Positions 22,101 to 33,445 are shown, counted from the stretch's first letter. The stretch is DNA of 64,000 bases from Tipula vernalis (GCA_958295665.1 OY282558.1:136608326-136672325), one strand, 5' to 3'. The notes: generated by a model from the letters alone, not told the origin. Numbers and translations: made by a program.

Positions 22101-22265
22101 CAAGAATATTCTCAAATTTTCTAGAATTTCCTAGAAAATTCCGGGTGTTCAAAATTGTCTAGATAGTTTCAGAATGTTTCAGAATGTTCTACAATTTGCC
22201 GGAATTTCCAAAATTATCTAGAATGTTCCAGGACGTTCCAGAACTTCCTATAATTTTGATAAAAT
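20879..22265 (+). repeat. Satellite of alternating nTTCn/nGAAn pentamers (HSE-like), left block
   Basis: Nearly the whole interval is built of TTCCAGAA, TTCTAGAA, GAATTTTC and GAATGTTC words, in 5-bp register with a 10-bp period. Each TTC is followed two bases later by GAA and so on. This is the heat-shock-element pattern nTTCnnGAAnnTTCn. Longer units recur too: TTAAAGACCACAGAATTTTT and its neighbours occur at 21085, 21680 and 26500. The chance ORFs at 21645-21845 and elsewhere are repeat artefacts (FQNIPE-like peptides). HSF binding is an inference from sequence only. Confidence 0.9.
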
Positions 22266-22349
22266 TTTGAAATTTAATTTGTGGTTCAATCGAAATATAT
22301 TTTTATAAAAGTGAGTTGTGTTATAAACTATTAAAGTTATTTCTCAACA

Positions 22350-23312
22350 ATGTCTCTGTGCTGTGTGTGTAATATGAAAGTGTTTGGAAACTTTTTTACG
22401 TGTGCCGGTGAGTGTAATCAACTCGTTCACTTTGAATGTACAGGGATCGGAAGGCCTGTGTTCGATGCCATTTCGGTGATTCCGAGTTTTTCTTGGCGTT
22501 GTGGCATGTGCGTTGATGTTTTTAAAGTTATCAGGGCACAGAATGATCACATGTGTAAGTCTATTGACGCTTTATCAGTGTCCTTGTGCTTGATGAACAA
22601 AACATCTGCCGCTATTAATGGTAGCGTGGAGAGTTTATTAAAACCATTACCACCATCGCAGCAACCGTCGTCTTCAAAATTAAAAAAAAAAGCTACGCAA
22701 AGTATTGTGCAAACTAATATGGAAACAAGATCTAAGAGAAATGGTAATAATACCATTACAACGGCTACATCTGAAATAACTGATGGCAGTTCCCAGCGCC
22801 ACGTCCAGGTCACTGATGGCTTACAGCCTCCACACTTCCCGCCGTTGTCGTCCGATTGTGTTATTACGAACATTCCAACGGTAATTTCTTCATCTGTCGT
22901 ATCGAACTCTTCGCCATTACTGTCATGTCAGGATGCCGTTCGAGCTGAGAGGTCTGATGTTCCAGGTTCGGATTGTCCAGTCATGGAATTGCGTACAGTG
23001 CCTGTGGTTCGAAGGAAGTATTTGTACATTTCCGGTCTTCATCCAACAACTACTTCCGAATCGATATCCCGGTACATTACGTTCAAAAACAGCGTTTTTA
23101 ATCCATCAAACGTGTCCTGCTTCTCACTGTTCCCTAGAGACCGGGATCCAGCAGAACTGACGTTTGTGTCTTTCAAGATTGGAGTCATCAATAACTTGCA
23201 TGGTACCTTGAAAAATCCTGATTTTTGGCCACCTGGGGTTCTAGTTCGCGATTTTCAAGAAAGGCGCGATTCAAAAAACGAGGAAGGAGCTCGCGGCAAA
23301 GTGTCAATTTAA
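22350..23312 (+). CDS. LINE ORF1, PHD-like zinc finger protein
   Basis: 320-aa first ORF of the CR1-type element, presumably the RNA-binding partner of the ORF2 enzyme. Residues 4-53 form a cysteine/histidine cluster of PHD type: CCVCNMK, TCAGECNQLVHFEC and WRCGMC. PHD-like fingers are known in ORF1 proteins of CR1-clade LINEs. The middle is Ser/Thr/Pro-rich and low complexity. The C-terminal part (RRKYLYISGLHPTTTSESIS, AELTFVSFKIGV, WPPGVLVRDF) resembles the conserved C-terminal domain of insect LINE ORF1 proteins. It overlaps ORF2 by 88 nt in another frame, so ORF2 may be made by reinitiation or frameshifting (inference). No stop or frameshift is seen. Confidence 0.85.
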   Translation: MSLCCVCNMKVFGNFFTCAGECNQLVHFECTGIGRPVFDAISVIPSFSWRCGMCVDVFKVIRAQNDHMCKSIDALSVSLCLMNKTSAAINGSVESLLKPLPPSQQPSSSKLKKKATQSIVQTNMETRSKRNGNNTITTATSEITDGSSQRHVQVTDGLQPPHFPPLSSDCVITNIPTVISSSVVSNSSPLLSCQDAVRAERSDVPGSDCPVMELRTVPVVRRKYLYISGLHPTTTSESISRYITFKNSVFNPSNVSCFSLFPRDRDPAELTFVSFKIGVINNLHGTLKNPDFWPPGVLVRDFQERRDSKNEEGARGKVSI

Positions 23313-26293
23313 TTTCATTAAATGCATTAAATTCCAATATTTTAAATTCTAATCTACCAAATTTTAACAATAATCTGTTCACAGTTCATCCTAACATTCT
23401 AAATTCATGTTTATCTAATTCTAACAATGTCGTCAATGGATCTAACAATTGCATCAATAGCTTATCAATTTGTTATTTTAATTGTAGTGGCATGCGATCA
23501 AAATCAAAAAATTTCTATCTTGGAATATTGGAATCTGATTACGACGTAATAATTCTGACCGAAACATGGCTTACAATGGATTTCAATGATGCGGAGTTTT
23601 TCCCTTCGGATTTTTGCGTTTTCCGTCGCGATCGATATAACCTTAGTACAAAACGTAAAGGTGGTGGTGTGCTTATTGCAGTTCGGAATATTTATTCTTG
23701 TGAATTTTTATTTTCCGACCCAATCATTGAGTTCATTGCTGTTAAACTCAAACTAGGTGCATTTTACTTAATAATTAGCACAGTCTACTTTCCTCTAGAG
23801 CCATCCTCGATATTTTGTCAAGATTTTGTTGACAAGTTCTCATGTAATTTATTACCTTTTATTTCTGATAACACTGACTTTGTTATTTTCGGCGATTTCA
23901 ACTTTCCAGATCTAATTTGGATGATGGTTGACAATATGTTCATTCCTGCTAATACGAATGATTCTTCCGCCTTAATTTGTGATTTTATGGCAAACATGGG
24001 TACTTCACAAATAAACAGTGTACCAAACAGCCAAGGCACTTATCTGGATTTGGTTTTCTACACTAATAATAGTTCTTTTAAACTAGAATCATGCGACGAC
24101 TTTGCCGGATCTTCGAGTGTTTATCATACCCCGGTTTCATTTCAGTTGTTCTACAAAACTTCTAATAATTTAAACTTTACCAAAAATTGTACAGTATTTG
24201 ATTTTTCGCACGCCGATCACAGCTCATTAAATGATTTTTTAGCTGAAGTTGATTGGGCTGGTACACTGTCAAACATTGATATCAACAGTTCATTAGATAC
24301 CTTCAATGAATTGTTGAAGGTTGCTTTTGAAAAATTTGTTCCTAAAAAATTAATTAGAAAGTCTCATACCCGCAACGTCCCATGGTTTACCAAAGAACTG
24401 AAACAACTTGAAGTCCTACGTAATAAATGTCATAGGAAGTATAGGCGTACAGGGTTGGCCCATGACTTTATCCAGTTTAAGTCTTTGCGCAAGCAGTTTT
24501 GCTATCTCAACCGATTCCTCTATAACAATTACATAATTGATATTGAAGACGATTTGCGATGTAATCCGAAGAATTTCTGGAGATTTGTCAAAAATAAGAA
24601 CCATAATAACGGCTTGCCGCCATTTTTAGAATTCCATGGTCGAAAATCAGATAATCCAGACGCAATCTGTGGTTTTTTCGCTGAATATTTTAGCAGTGTT
24701 TTTGTTAAGGATAGCTCATTATCTCCTAAAGTAGTTAACACCAATAATTCAAAAATTGTTTTTTCAGAACTTGACGTAATGACGGCTTTGATGAACATGG
24801 ACGTTTCTAAAGGTTCTGGACCAGATGGTTTACCAGTGTCTCTATTGAAGCAGTGTGCATTTGGTTTTGCCGCTCCTTTATGCCATTTATTTAATTTGAG
24901 CCTCAGCCAAGGTAAATTTCCTGATCTGTGGAAAACATCAAGTATCATACCGATCCACAAAAGCGGTTCCCGCAGTGATGTAACAAATTATCGTGGAATT
25001 GCAATACTGTCTTGCATTCCTAAAGTATTCGAGTCAATGGTTAACAAAGTGATCTACTTCCACTCCAAGCAACTTATTAGCACACGTCAGCATGGATTTT
25101 TTCCTGGCCGCTCAACGGTCACAAATTTAGCGGTCTTTCAAAATAATCTAATTAATTCTGTTGCCTCGAAAGTTCAAGTCGATGTGGTCTATACCGATTT
25201 CGCTAAAGCTTTCGATAAACTTAATCACAGGTTATTAGTGAATAAGCTCAGTGAACTTAATTGCGACATTATTCCCTTAAATTGGCTTATGTCTTATTTA
25301 TCGGATCGCAAAATGTTTGTCAAGATCAACGATACGTTCTCAGAATGTTTTATTGCGACATCTGGGGTGCCTCAAGGTAGTCACTTGGGTCCATTATTAT
25401 TTTTATTGTTCATTAACAATGTTGTTGATTGCTTCAAATTCGCAGACTGTATTCTATTTGCTGACGACATGAAAATATATGCAAATATTTCATGTGAATT
25501 GGATCGCGATCACTTTCAGCGGGACCTCAACACATTTTGCGGTTGGTGTGTTACTAACCTTATGTTTCTGAATGTTGATAAGTGTCACGTGATCACCTAT
25601 TCCAGATCTAAGTCTCCTGTAGTTTTTAACTATTATCTAAATGACGTTAGTTTGAAGAGAGTTAATATGGTTACAGATTTGGGCGTTATCTTTAGCTCGG
25701 ATTTAACGTTTAACTCTCACATCGATGCGGTTGTTAATAAAGCCTTTTCGATGTTGGGGTTTATTAAAAGAAATTCGAAGGATTTTCACGACACATTAAC
25801 TTTCAAGTCACTGTACACTTCATTTGTTCGTTCACAGCTTGAGTACGCGACTGTCATATGGTCTCCGTTCTATGAGTCTCATTCAATCAGAATTGAAAGT
25901 ATTCAGAAACAGTTTTTGGTATTTGTTCTCAGAAAATTACCGTCTTTCGAGCGGAACAATAATTTCAGACTATCACCATATGTAGACCGATGCCGTTTTC
26001 TGGATCTCCAATCTCTAAGTGCTAGACGTACATGCGCAAGTGCCACATTTGCGCGTGACATCATTTGTGGTAAAATAGACTGTTCTGACATTCTTTCATG
26101 TTTTAATATTTATGCTCCTCAACGCAACTTACGCCCCCGGGAACTTCTTCATATTCCGACTGCAAGTAGCAACTACAGCTTCCATGGTCCTATAGTGCGC
26201 ATTCAACGAGATCTCAACGCCGTAGCAGATTGTTTCGATTTCAATATTTCCAGGGATGAATTTAAAAAACGAATCGCTAAGATTTTGTTTTAA
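23225..26293 (+). CDS. LINE ORF2, AP-endonuclease plus reverse transcriptase
   Basis: A 1,022-aa open frame that makes the element's own nick and cDNA. The N-terminal endonuclease domain spans roughly residues 75-300: SICYFNCSGMRSK, ILTETWL, GGGVLIAVRN, VIFGDFNFPDL. The final catalytic motif, normally SDH, reads SVYHTPVSF, so the Asp appears replaced by Tyr. The reverse transcriptase, about residues 520-800, has SKGSGPDGLP, IIPIHKSGSRSDVTNYRGI, VYTDFAKAFDKLNH (motif A), SGVPQGSHLGPLLF (motif B) and ILFADDMKIY (catalytic FADD). The C-terminal region with FKSLYTSFVRSQLEYATVIW is typical of the CR1/Jockey group. The annotated Met is the first in frame and lies inside ORF1. The true start might differ. 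RT looks active; the endonuclease is doubtful. Confidence 0.92.
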   Translation: MATWGSSSRFSRKARFKKRGRSSRQSVNLISLNALNSNILNSNLPNFNNNLFTVHPNILNSCLSNSNNVVNGSNNCINSLSICYFNCSGMRSKSKNFYLGILESDYDVIILTETWLTMDFNDAEFFPSDFCVFRRDRYNLSTKRKGGGVLIAVRNIYSCEFLFSDPIIEFIAVKLKLGAFYLIISTVYFPLEPSSIFCQDFVDKFSCNLLPFISDNTDFVIFGDFNFPDLIWMMVDNMFIPANTNDSSALICDFMANMGTSQINSVPNSQGTYLDLVFYTNNSSFKLESCDDFAGSSSVYHTPVSFQLFYKTSNNLNFTKNCTVFDFSHADHSSLNDFLAEVDWAGTLSNIDINSSLDTFNELLKVAFEKFVPKKLIRKSHTRNVPWFTKELKQLEVLRNKCHRKYRRTGLAHDFIQFKSLRKQFCYLNRFLYNNYIIDIEDDLRCNPKNFWRFVKNKNHNNGLPPFLEFHGRKSDNPDAICGFFAEYFSSVFVKDSSLSPKVVNTNNSKIVFSELDVMTALMNMDVSKGSGPDGLPVSLLKQCAFGFAAPLCHLFNLSLSQGKFPDLWKTSSIIPIHKSGSRSDVTNYRGIAILSCIPKVFESMVNKVIYFHSKQLISTRQHGFFPGRSTVTNLAVFQNNLINSVASKVQVDVVYTDFAKAFDKLNHRLLVNKLSELNCDIIPLNWLMSYLSDRKMFVKINDTFSECFIATSGVPQGSHLGPLLFLLFINNVVDCFKFADCILFADDMKIYANISCELDRDHFQRDLNTFCGWCVTNLMFLNVDKCHVITYSRSKSPVVFNYYLNDVSLKRVNMVTDLGVIFSSDLTFNSHIDAVVNKAFSMLGFIKRNSKDFHDTLTFKSLYTSFVRSQLEYATVIWSPFYESHSIRIESIQKQFLVFVLRKLPSFERNNNFRLSPYVDRCRFLDLQSLSARRTCASATFARDIICGKIDCSDILSCFNIYAPQRNLRPRELLHIPTASSNYSFHGPIVRIQRDLNAVADCFDFNISRDEFKKRIAKILF

Positions 26294-26463
26294 ATGTCTT
26301 TTTGTTTTGTTGTTAATTGTTTGATCTATTGATGTCGTTATATCTTTTATTCTTTTATTGTATACATTTTTTTAACTTTTTATAATGTTTTTTTAATTAT
26401 GTAAGCCATTTTTGCATATACATGCTGTTGGTTAGTAAATAAATAAATAAATAAATAAATAAA

Positions 26464-28085
26464 TTTTGTAGAAAATTTCAGGATGTTTCAGAATGTTCTT
26501 AAAGACCACAGAATTTTTTAAAAAGTTTCAGAATATTCCAGAAATTTCTAGAAAGTTCCAGGTGTATTGGAATGTTCCAGGAGTTTTTAGAATGGTTCAG
26601 ATTGTTCCAGAATTTTGAAAAAGTTCCCAAGTCCTAGAAAGTTTCAAGTGTTTCATAATTTTCTATGACGTTTCAGAATGTTCCAAAATTTTCTAAAATT
26701 TTCCAGAATTTTAAAAATTTTCTAGAATTTTCAGAATTTCCAAGGTATTTCTATAAAATTTCAAAATGTTTTAAAAGGTTCCAAAATTTTCTAGAAAGTT
26801 TCAGAATATTTCAGAATTTTGTAGAAAGTTCTAAATGTACTGGAATGTTCCAGGATTTTTTAGAGTGTTTCGGAATGTTCGAGAGTTTTCAAGAATATTC
26901 TCAAAATTTTCTAGAGTGTTTCAAAATTTCCTCGAATTGCGTAGATAATTTCAGGTGTTGCAGAATTTTATAGAATGTTTTAGAATGTTCTACAATTTTT
27001 CGGAATTTCCAAAATTATGCATAATGTTCCAGGACATTCCAGAATTCCCTAGGATTTTCTAGAAATTTTAAAGATTGTTTCAGAATATTCTAAAAGGATT
27101 TAGAGTTTTCTATAAAGTTTCAGAATATTCCAGATTTTCTAGAAAATTCTAGGTGTAAAGGAATGATTTTTAAGAATATTCTCAAATATTTTAGAATGCT
27201 CCAAAAATTTTTCAATTTTCTAGATTCCAGGTGTTCCAGAATTTTCTAGAATGTTCCGAAACGTTCCAGAATTTAGTAGGATTTTCTAGAGAATTTTAGA
27301 ATGTTCCAGATTATTCTAAAAGGTTTCAGAATTTTCTAGAAAATTTCAGAATATGTCATATTTTGCTAGAACATTCCAGGTGTATTGAAATGTTCCGGGA
27401 TTTTTTAGAGTGTTTTGGAATGTTCTAGAATTTTCGAGGATATTCTCAAATTTTCTAGAATGTTCCGAAATTTTCCCGAATTTCCTAGAAAATTCCATGT
27501 GTTGTAGAATTTTATAGAGCATTTCAGAATGTTTCAAAATTATATATAATGGTCCCGGGCATTTCAGAATTTCCCAGGATTTCCTAGAAAATTTCAGAAT
27601 GTTTCAGAATATTCTAAAAAGTTTCAGAATTTTCCAGATATTTTCTATTGGAATGTTCAAGGGTTTTTTGAATATTTCGAAATGTTCTAGAGGTTTCAAG
27701 AATATTCTCAAATTTTCTAAAATGCTCCGGAATTTTCTCGAATTTGCTAGAAAATTTCAGGTGTTCCAGAATTTTCTAGAAAATTCCAGTTTTTCCAGAA
27801 TTTTCTAGAACGCTTTAGAGTATTCCAGAATTTTCCACAATTTTTCAGAATATCCAAAATTTTCTAGAATGTTCCAAGATGTTCCAGAATTTTCTAGAAT
27901 TTCTTAGGAAATTTCAGGATATTTTAAAAGGTTCCAGAATTTTCTGGAAATTTCCTGCATTTTCTAAAAAATTCGATCAATTCTAGAAAGTTTGACAATG
28001 TTCCGGAATTGGAGGTGTAATGCATTTGAATATTCTAGAATGTTTGGAAACCGAAAATCTGAATGTTCTAAAATGTTCTGGAAAC
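26464..28085 (+). repeat. HSE-like satellite, right block
   Basis: Continuation of the array after the LINE. For example 27881-27900 reads GTTCCAGAATTTTCTAGAAT, four perfect pentamers in register. Its first 150 bp repeat the segment at 21638-21790 nearly exactly, including AAAGACCACAGAATTTTTTA and CCAGGTGTATTGGAATGTTC. It fades out by about 28085, where the Helitron-related sequence begins. Confidence 0.9.
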
Positions 28086-28099
28086 GGTAATCGTACATG

Positions 28100-30410
28100 T
28101 TATGCTGTAGCAACAAACAACAGTGGATCGAAGAGAACAAATAGAGAAAATGCAAAGCGAATATTTTCATTATGATGGCCATAAAATGAAAATATGCGGA
28201 TACCGTTGCGCGAAAAATTACAAGGACAAAACTCCAGGGTTGTATGAGTGGCAAATGGCGTCGTTCGGGGCTACATTTATACTTTCAGCCTAGTTGTTAA
28301 AGTTCGATCACAAATTTATCATCAACTGGGCTCGTTTCTATCGACAACAAATGGAACGCCGAAATTCGTACAAATATATTTTGTTAGCGATCAACAATTC
28401 GAAGTGGACCAGCGTTGTACCAAAATCCAGGGACTACGACGAAAAATTTTCGGAGAGATATAACATCTGCTCTATAACCATAAGCAACTGATCAATGTGT
28501 TCAAGACTTCTTTGGAACAAATTCAATTATGTACAAATTAAGTTTGTCGAAGCTATCGTCAAAAATCGAATGTTTGGTGCTATTATCTGCTGGAAGTATT
28601 CCTATGAGTGGCAAAAGCGAGGACTGCGATATTCGCACAACTTGATTTGGCTTCAATAAAAAATTCGACTGCTTCCAAGTACGAGATAAGATCCCGAACT
28701 CTACACAATAATTGTGAAAAACATCGGTGGTTCACGGTCCACGTGGCGCATTAAATAAAGATTCACCGTGCATGAAGGACAACAAATGGACAAAACGTTA
28801 TCCGAAAACATTTTTAAACGAGACTCAAATTGGCGAAAAGAACCATAGAAAATACAGACGCCGATCACCGAAACAGCGCATATTCAAGGTAAAGATTAAA
28901 AAGTTCCGTCCAATCGGCCCCTATAGAAAATGTTTAAGACCAACATAAACGTCAAATACTGCAGTTCTGTAAAATCGATCCAATATGTATTCAAATATAT
29001 CAACAAATGCAGTGATATGGCCGATTTTGCAGTGACCAGAGAACATCAGCACGACGGAATAGTACAACATCAAATGGGTTGTTACTTTAACAGTAATGAA
29101 GCGATTTGGCGAATTTCAAGTTTCCCAATACACGATTCCAACGGTTGTCTATATAATCGTCCACCTAGAAAATGGACAACGTGTGTATTTCACCAGGGAA
29201 ACGGCAGAAAGAGTTGTGGCCGAACCACCAGCACGAACAACTTCACTTTACTCTACCCGGAAGTGCCCAGTTAATACACATGGATGTGTTGAAGAAAAAA
29301 TTCAATCGACGAAGATCTGGATCACCACAAAACGACGAAGATGTGGATCGACGAAGATGTGCAAAACACGATGGAATGTTCAAGAACGAGACGATAGAGC
29401 GAGTTTACAAGATGCATCCAAGAAAAATTGAATACTTCTGTTTACGTTTGCTACGTCACACGATTCATGGCCCGACATGTTTTGAAGATTCCCGAAATAT
29501 TGGGAAAAGTATGAGCGACGATATCTTAGTCTGTATGACCAACCAAATGCTAATACTACTAGGAGTCCAGCCACAACCATGAAGTGAATTTGACACCACG
29601 AACAATGAATTATTAAAGGAAGAAAGTTACAATCTAATAAATCGTTACTAATTTAAAGTCAAAAACATTCATATGAACCACAAGGTGGCGTATTATTTTT
29701 CTGGATTCACCCGATGGAACAGAAAAAACATTTTTAATCAACCTAATTCTGGCCGAGATTCACACAAATGAGAGAATAGTACTCGCCTTGGCATCATCGG
29801 GAATAGTGGCTACAGTTATGGATGGCTGACGAACAGCACACAATGTATGTGACATCATAAAATCGTCGGCACTTGGACAAATATTAAAACAGTGCAAGGC
29901 CATCATTTGGGACGAATGCACAATGGCCCACAGAAAGTCCTCCGAAGCAGCGAATAGAATGTCATTCCGAGATCGACGCCAGCCGATGAAATAAATTCGA
30001 ACTTGAAACCATCAACCATCTGGCAGCAAGTAACAAAAATCAAATTAACCATCCTGGCAAAGACAACATTTACATTTCAATCGACACTTAACCGATTAAA
30101 ACAAAAGTCTACATTTTATTACCGAATTTTTAAATTCGTTGATTGTGCCAGGAATGCCATTGTACTATCTTAAATTGAAGGTTGACTCACCGGTTATTTT
30201 GCTGCTGAATCTTAACTTGCCAAAATTGTACAATGGCACAAAGCTCTTCATCAAACATCTGCAAAGTAACATATAAAATATATTTATAACGCGAATACCT
30301 TTAATTTCGACCGAATTGCCCATCAATTTCAAACTATTGCAATTCACAGTAAAATTGGCTTTAGTATGACCGGCCGTCAATAAAGCACAAGGCATAAAAA
30401 AGTAAAAATT
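28100..30410 (+). pseudogene. Helitron Rep/helicase relic, plus strand
   Basis: Recognisable blocks run in family order. SYEWQKRGLRYSHNLIWL (about 28600) is the HUH region, with the first His replaced by Tyr. Next come DPELYTIIVKNI and HGPRGALNKDSPCMKDNKWTKRYPK (28727), YRRRSP, then MFKTNINVKYCSSVKSIQYVFKYINK and AVTREHQHD (28930-29060). ENGQRVYFTRETAERVVAEP (about 29170) and FKNETIERVYKMHPRKIEYFCLRLL (about 29370) follow. The helicase part has a degenerate Walker A (GGTEKTFLI), a Walker B-like IIWDECTMAH (29905) and C-terminal KLALV...NKAQG (30370). Multiple frameshifts and stops show an old copy. The 5' 400 bp is poorly matched. Confidence 0.85.
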
Positions 30411-32690
30411 TCATCCAACACCAAGATTCAAACTCTAGGTTTTATGCACCAAAAATGTGTCACTTTAAGATCTGTGATACCAAACTATAGCAATTAGGGA
30501 TTTTCAAGTCAATTTTCAAAATTTTGCATGGGAGCCTCTTGACCCGGAACCCCAAACACCTTCAAATTTCTGTTGAAAATGTTGCTACGTAATTGTATAC
30601 ATTTTCAGATTCCTAAGTTTGATTTAAGAGATGTGACGTCATGTTTCAAGTAAGTTTTAAAGTAGTTAGTATGTGAGCCCCAGGATTTGCTTGTCCATCG
30701 TAACCAAAATAGGATGTACATTCGAGTGGTGTTAGATTTACACAGCCATCACCACACACACACACACACACACAAACATAGGTACAGATATTTTCCAGAA
30801 ATGGTCAATTTCTCGCTTGCGTTGTTAACTTTTGTACGTGTTACATATCAAAGTTGTTCCCATCGATAAGAACTAAAAACAATAGAAAAATTATGTTTTG
30901 TCCCAGTTATTATTGACTGTTTTAACAACTGAAACACTTAGAAAAAATTCTTTAAGTAAAGGAACTCTAATAAGTTACTGACTATTTTATGGCAACCCAA
31001 AACAGAATACGATGAAAAAACAAATCGGAATTAAAAAAAAGAAAAATCCGGTTAAATTTTAAATTTGAATAACAATACAATTACATTGTAATAGGATAAT
31101 AGACGCTCGTATATAAGAAGCACAAAATAATTCACATTCTCCCTACCACTAAAATACTTTAATTCCGCGCAATTTAGACCGAAAATCATAAATAATAAAC
31201 GATTAACGGAAATACATAAATTTTACAGAAATTAAAATTAAAAATAATAAAAATTAATTTAATCTGGCGCATAAGAGAATGTTGTTGTTTATGGGAAGGA
31301 TTCTTTTCACCCAAATGAGTTTACGTATATACACAAGGTAGATTTTGGAAAATTAACTTATGCAATTATATTTGACTTGCACATATCTCTAAATGTAATA
31401 ATAAAGATTAGGATTAATTCGAAATTAGCATGCGGTTTACGTATAAAAATATTTTCCGTTTTATTCGTCCCCTTATCTTAAAATATCCTTTGCTTGCTTT
31501 CTCACAAAAATCACATTCAACTAAAATTTCTAAAAACCAAACAAAAAAAAAATATTTTCCATTAATTAACGAAACACAACAAAATAAGCTCCAGCAGCAG
31601 CAGCAGCAGCCACAACAATGATTTAATAATAGCTACGAGTATAACTCGTAGTTTGAAGTTTTTTCCCCCGTTCGAAAAATAAACCGGGGGGGGGGAGGGG
31701 AGGCGGATTGGTAATGTTGGCTCACACCCAGCGGGTGTTTGTGTATAATCATCAAAACAATCAAAATAGATAAATAAAACAATAATCCTTATTGTAATTT
31801 GAATATTCTCAAAAATTGTGGAAAACTAAAAAAAAAACTCGAAACCGTATTTTTTTTTTTTTTTTTTTTGAAAATTCCGTATGTGGAAAATTTTAATGCA
31901 GCAAAAAAAAATACTTGGAAAATGGAAAAATGATTTTTAATCCTTTAGAATATCATAATCGCTTGAATTGTTCCCCAAACAGTAAAAAAAAAGGCAAATT
32001 AAAATTCGAAAAATGAAAAAAAGATTTACAATATACCTAGGCTAGTACATAAACTGAAACCGACCAAAAAAACATAAAAAATAAAAATCGAGACATGTAT
32101 TATGTTGCATTGTGTCCTGATGGTATACGATTTTCACTTTGATTTTTTTTTTTTTTCATTTTTAACAAATTCAAAATGCAGTATTAAGTTCTGAGATTTA
32201 TTTATTATGGCTCGTTAAACGTTGATAGTGTACATTGTTATTTTTTTGTTTGCTTCCGCCGCGCGGATAAAAAATAAAAGTCCAAAACACCAAACTTTTC
32301 TTTTATGTACAAATTTTTGGAAAATTATCAACTTTTTTTTTTTTTTTTTTTTGTTTCGGAAACTATAAGAAGAAATTTACACTTCCTACACAAAGTCTTA
32401 AATTAGTTTTCTTCAGAAATTAGAGAGATACATTTTGTTAAATTTTACTTAAAAAAGATAAACATCGTTGCTCATCTTACACCGTTATTCAGTATATAAA
32501 AAAAAAGAATTGCGTTGAAAATTGGTGTCTATTGTTAGGAAGATTTAATAATTGGTGGGGTGTGTATATAGGCAAATATCCTAAAGCAGCTTATTTCAAT
32601 TTAATAACGTTAATTTTTTATTTTAATCAGTTTTATGTTGCTCCATGTTTTCCTTTAATTGATTCTATTCACTTTGTTCTTAGGGAAAAT
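30411..32690. other. Gene-free AT-rich region with simple repeats
   Basis: Contains a (CA)n tract at about 30752-30773, a CAG run with CCACAACAA at 31590-31617, a G-rich tract at 31686-31706 and several A/T homopolymers. Open frames here are short and low complexity. No gene recognised. Confidence 0.45.
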
Positions 32691-32699
32691 GATTTTTTA

Positions 32700-33010
32700 T
32701 ACTTATCAACTTACCAACCGTCCCGTTTTCGATGGGACAGAGCAGTTTTCGAATCGAATGTCCCGTGTCACGGCAGTGGCGAATTAATAAAAATCCGGGC
32801 CCTATATAGGCAAGTTTCGTTTCGAGTCTCCTCGAAATAATTGGAAAATTTGGGCCATTTACAAGATTTCGCTTCTGGAAGCAAAATTTCACTGTCGAAC
32901 AAAAAGCGTAAACATTAGGCTTTTTCTCTATTTTCCATGCCCAAAATGTCTGATTTCTCTCATTATTGGCTACTTGGTCACACATTAGGCTCGATTATGC
33001 CTTCCAAAAT
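32700..33010 (+). repeat. Dispersed repeat with CAACCGTCCCGTTTTCGA
   Basis: The first 80 bp (CCGTCCCGTTTTCGATGGGA...GTCCCGTGTCACGG) recur at 42265-42340. The remainder matches 16700-16910. Two different repeat fragments therefore form one longer family. No coding content. Confidence 0.65.
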
Positions 33011-33204
33011 TTTATGCTATCTTATGTTATTTTTGTTTTTTCAATACAAATTCAAATAAGAAGCGAGGAAATAACATAACATAACATGACTTTTAACGTT
33101 TCAGAATCGGCCCCTTTATATTTAATTTAAAAAAATGCAGGTCGGGTACCTGCCATACGAATTGACCCAAAATACCTTATTATAGAAATATTTACCAAAT
33201 TTGT

Positions 33205-33445
33205 ATATATACTGGTTTGAATATTGAGTTGGGTATTGAGTTTTGGGGTTGAGTTGAGGGTTAAGTTAGGGGTCAATTTGCGGGTTAAGTTCAAGTTGAG
33301 TTGGAGTTAAGTTGGGGTTGGGTTAAGATATAGTGAGCAGTTGACCAATTTTTTATTTATGCTAGTTTGAGGATTGAGTTGAAAGAGAGTTTGCGATGGT
33401 CAGTTAGTCGATACAGCTGACCGATGGTCAGTTAGTCGATGCAGT
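33205..33445. repeat. GTTGAGTTGGGGTT minisatellite plus a 25-bp duplication
   Basis: 33205-33375 consists of degenerate TTGAGTTGGGGTTGAGTTG-type units. At 33395-33440 GATGGTCAGTTAGTCGAT occurs twice in tandem. The complementary array AACTCAACCCCAAACTC lies at 45735-46140. Confidence 0.75.

Larger units (their letters stand above)
22272..26463 (+). mobile_element. CR1-type non-LTR retrotransposon, near full length
   Basis: A LINE inserted in the HSE-like satellite. It has a 5' UTR of roughly 75 bp, ORF1 (22350-23312), ORF2 (23225-26293), a 3' UTR of about 140 bp and a terminal (TAAA)n tail at 26436-26463. CR1/Jockey-group LINEs end in such short repeats and not in poly(A). Satellite sequence resembling AATTTTGTAGAAAATTT lies on both sides (about 22250 and 26463), which fits a diverged target-site duplication. 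Both ORFs are open, so this is among the youngest elements here. Confidence 0.88.

Noticed and set aside
21645..27808. Several 60-100 codon frames in the HSE-like satellite (FQNIPE-type peptides)
   Set aside because: Products of repeat composition; no start context, no conserved domain.
30165..30395. Minus-strand 76-codon frame
   Set aside because: Shadow of the plus-strand Helitron helicase end (KLALV...NKAQG).
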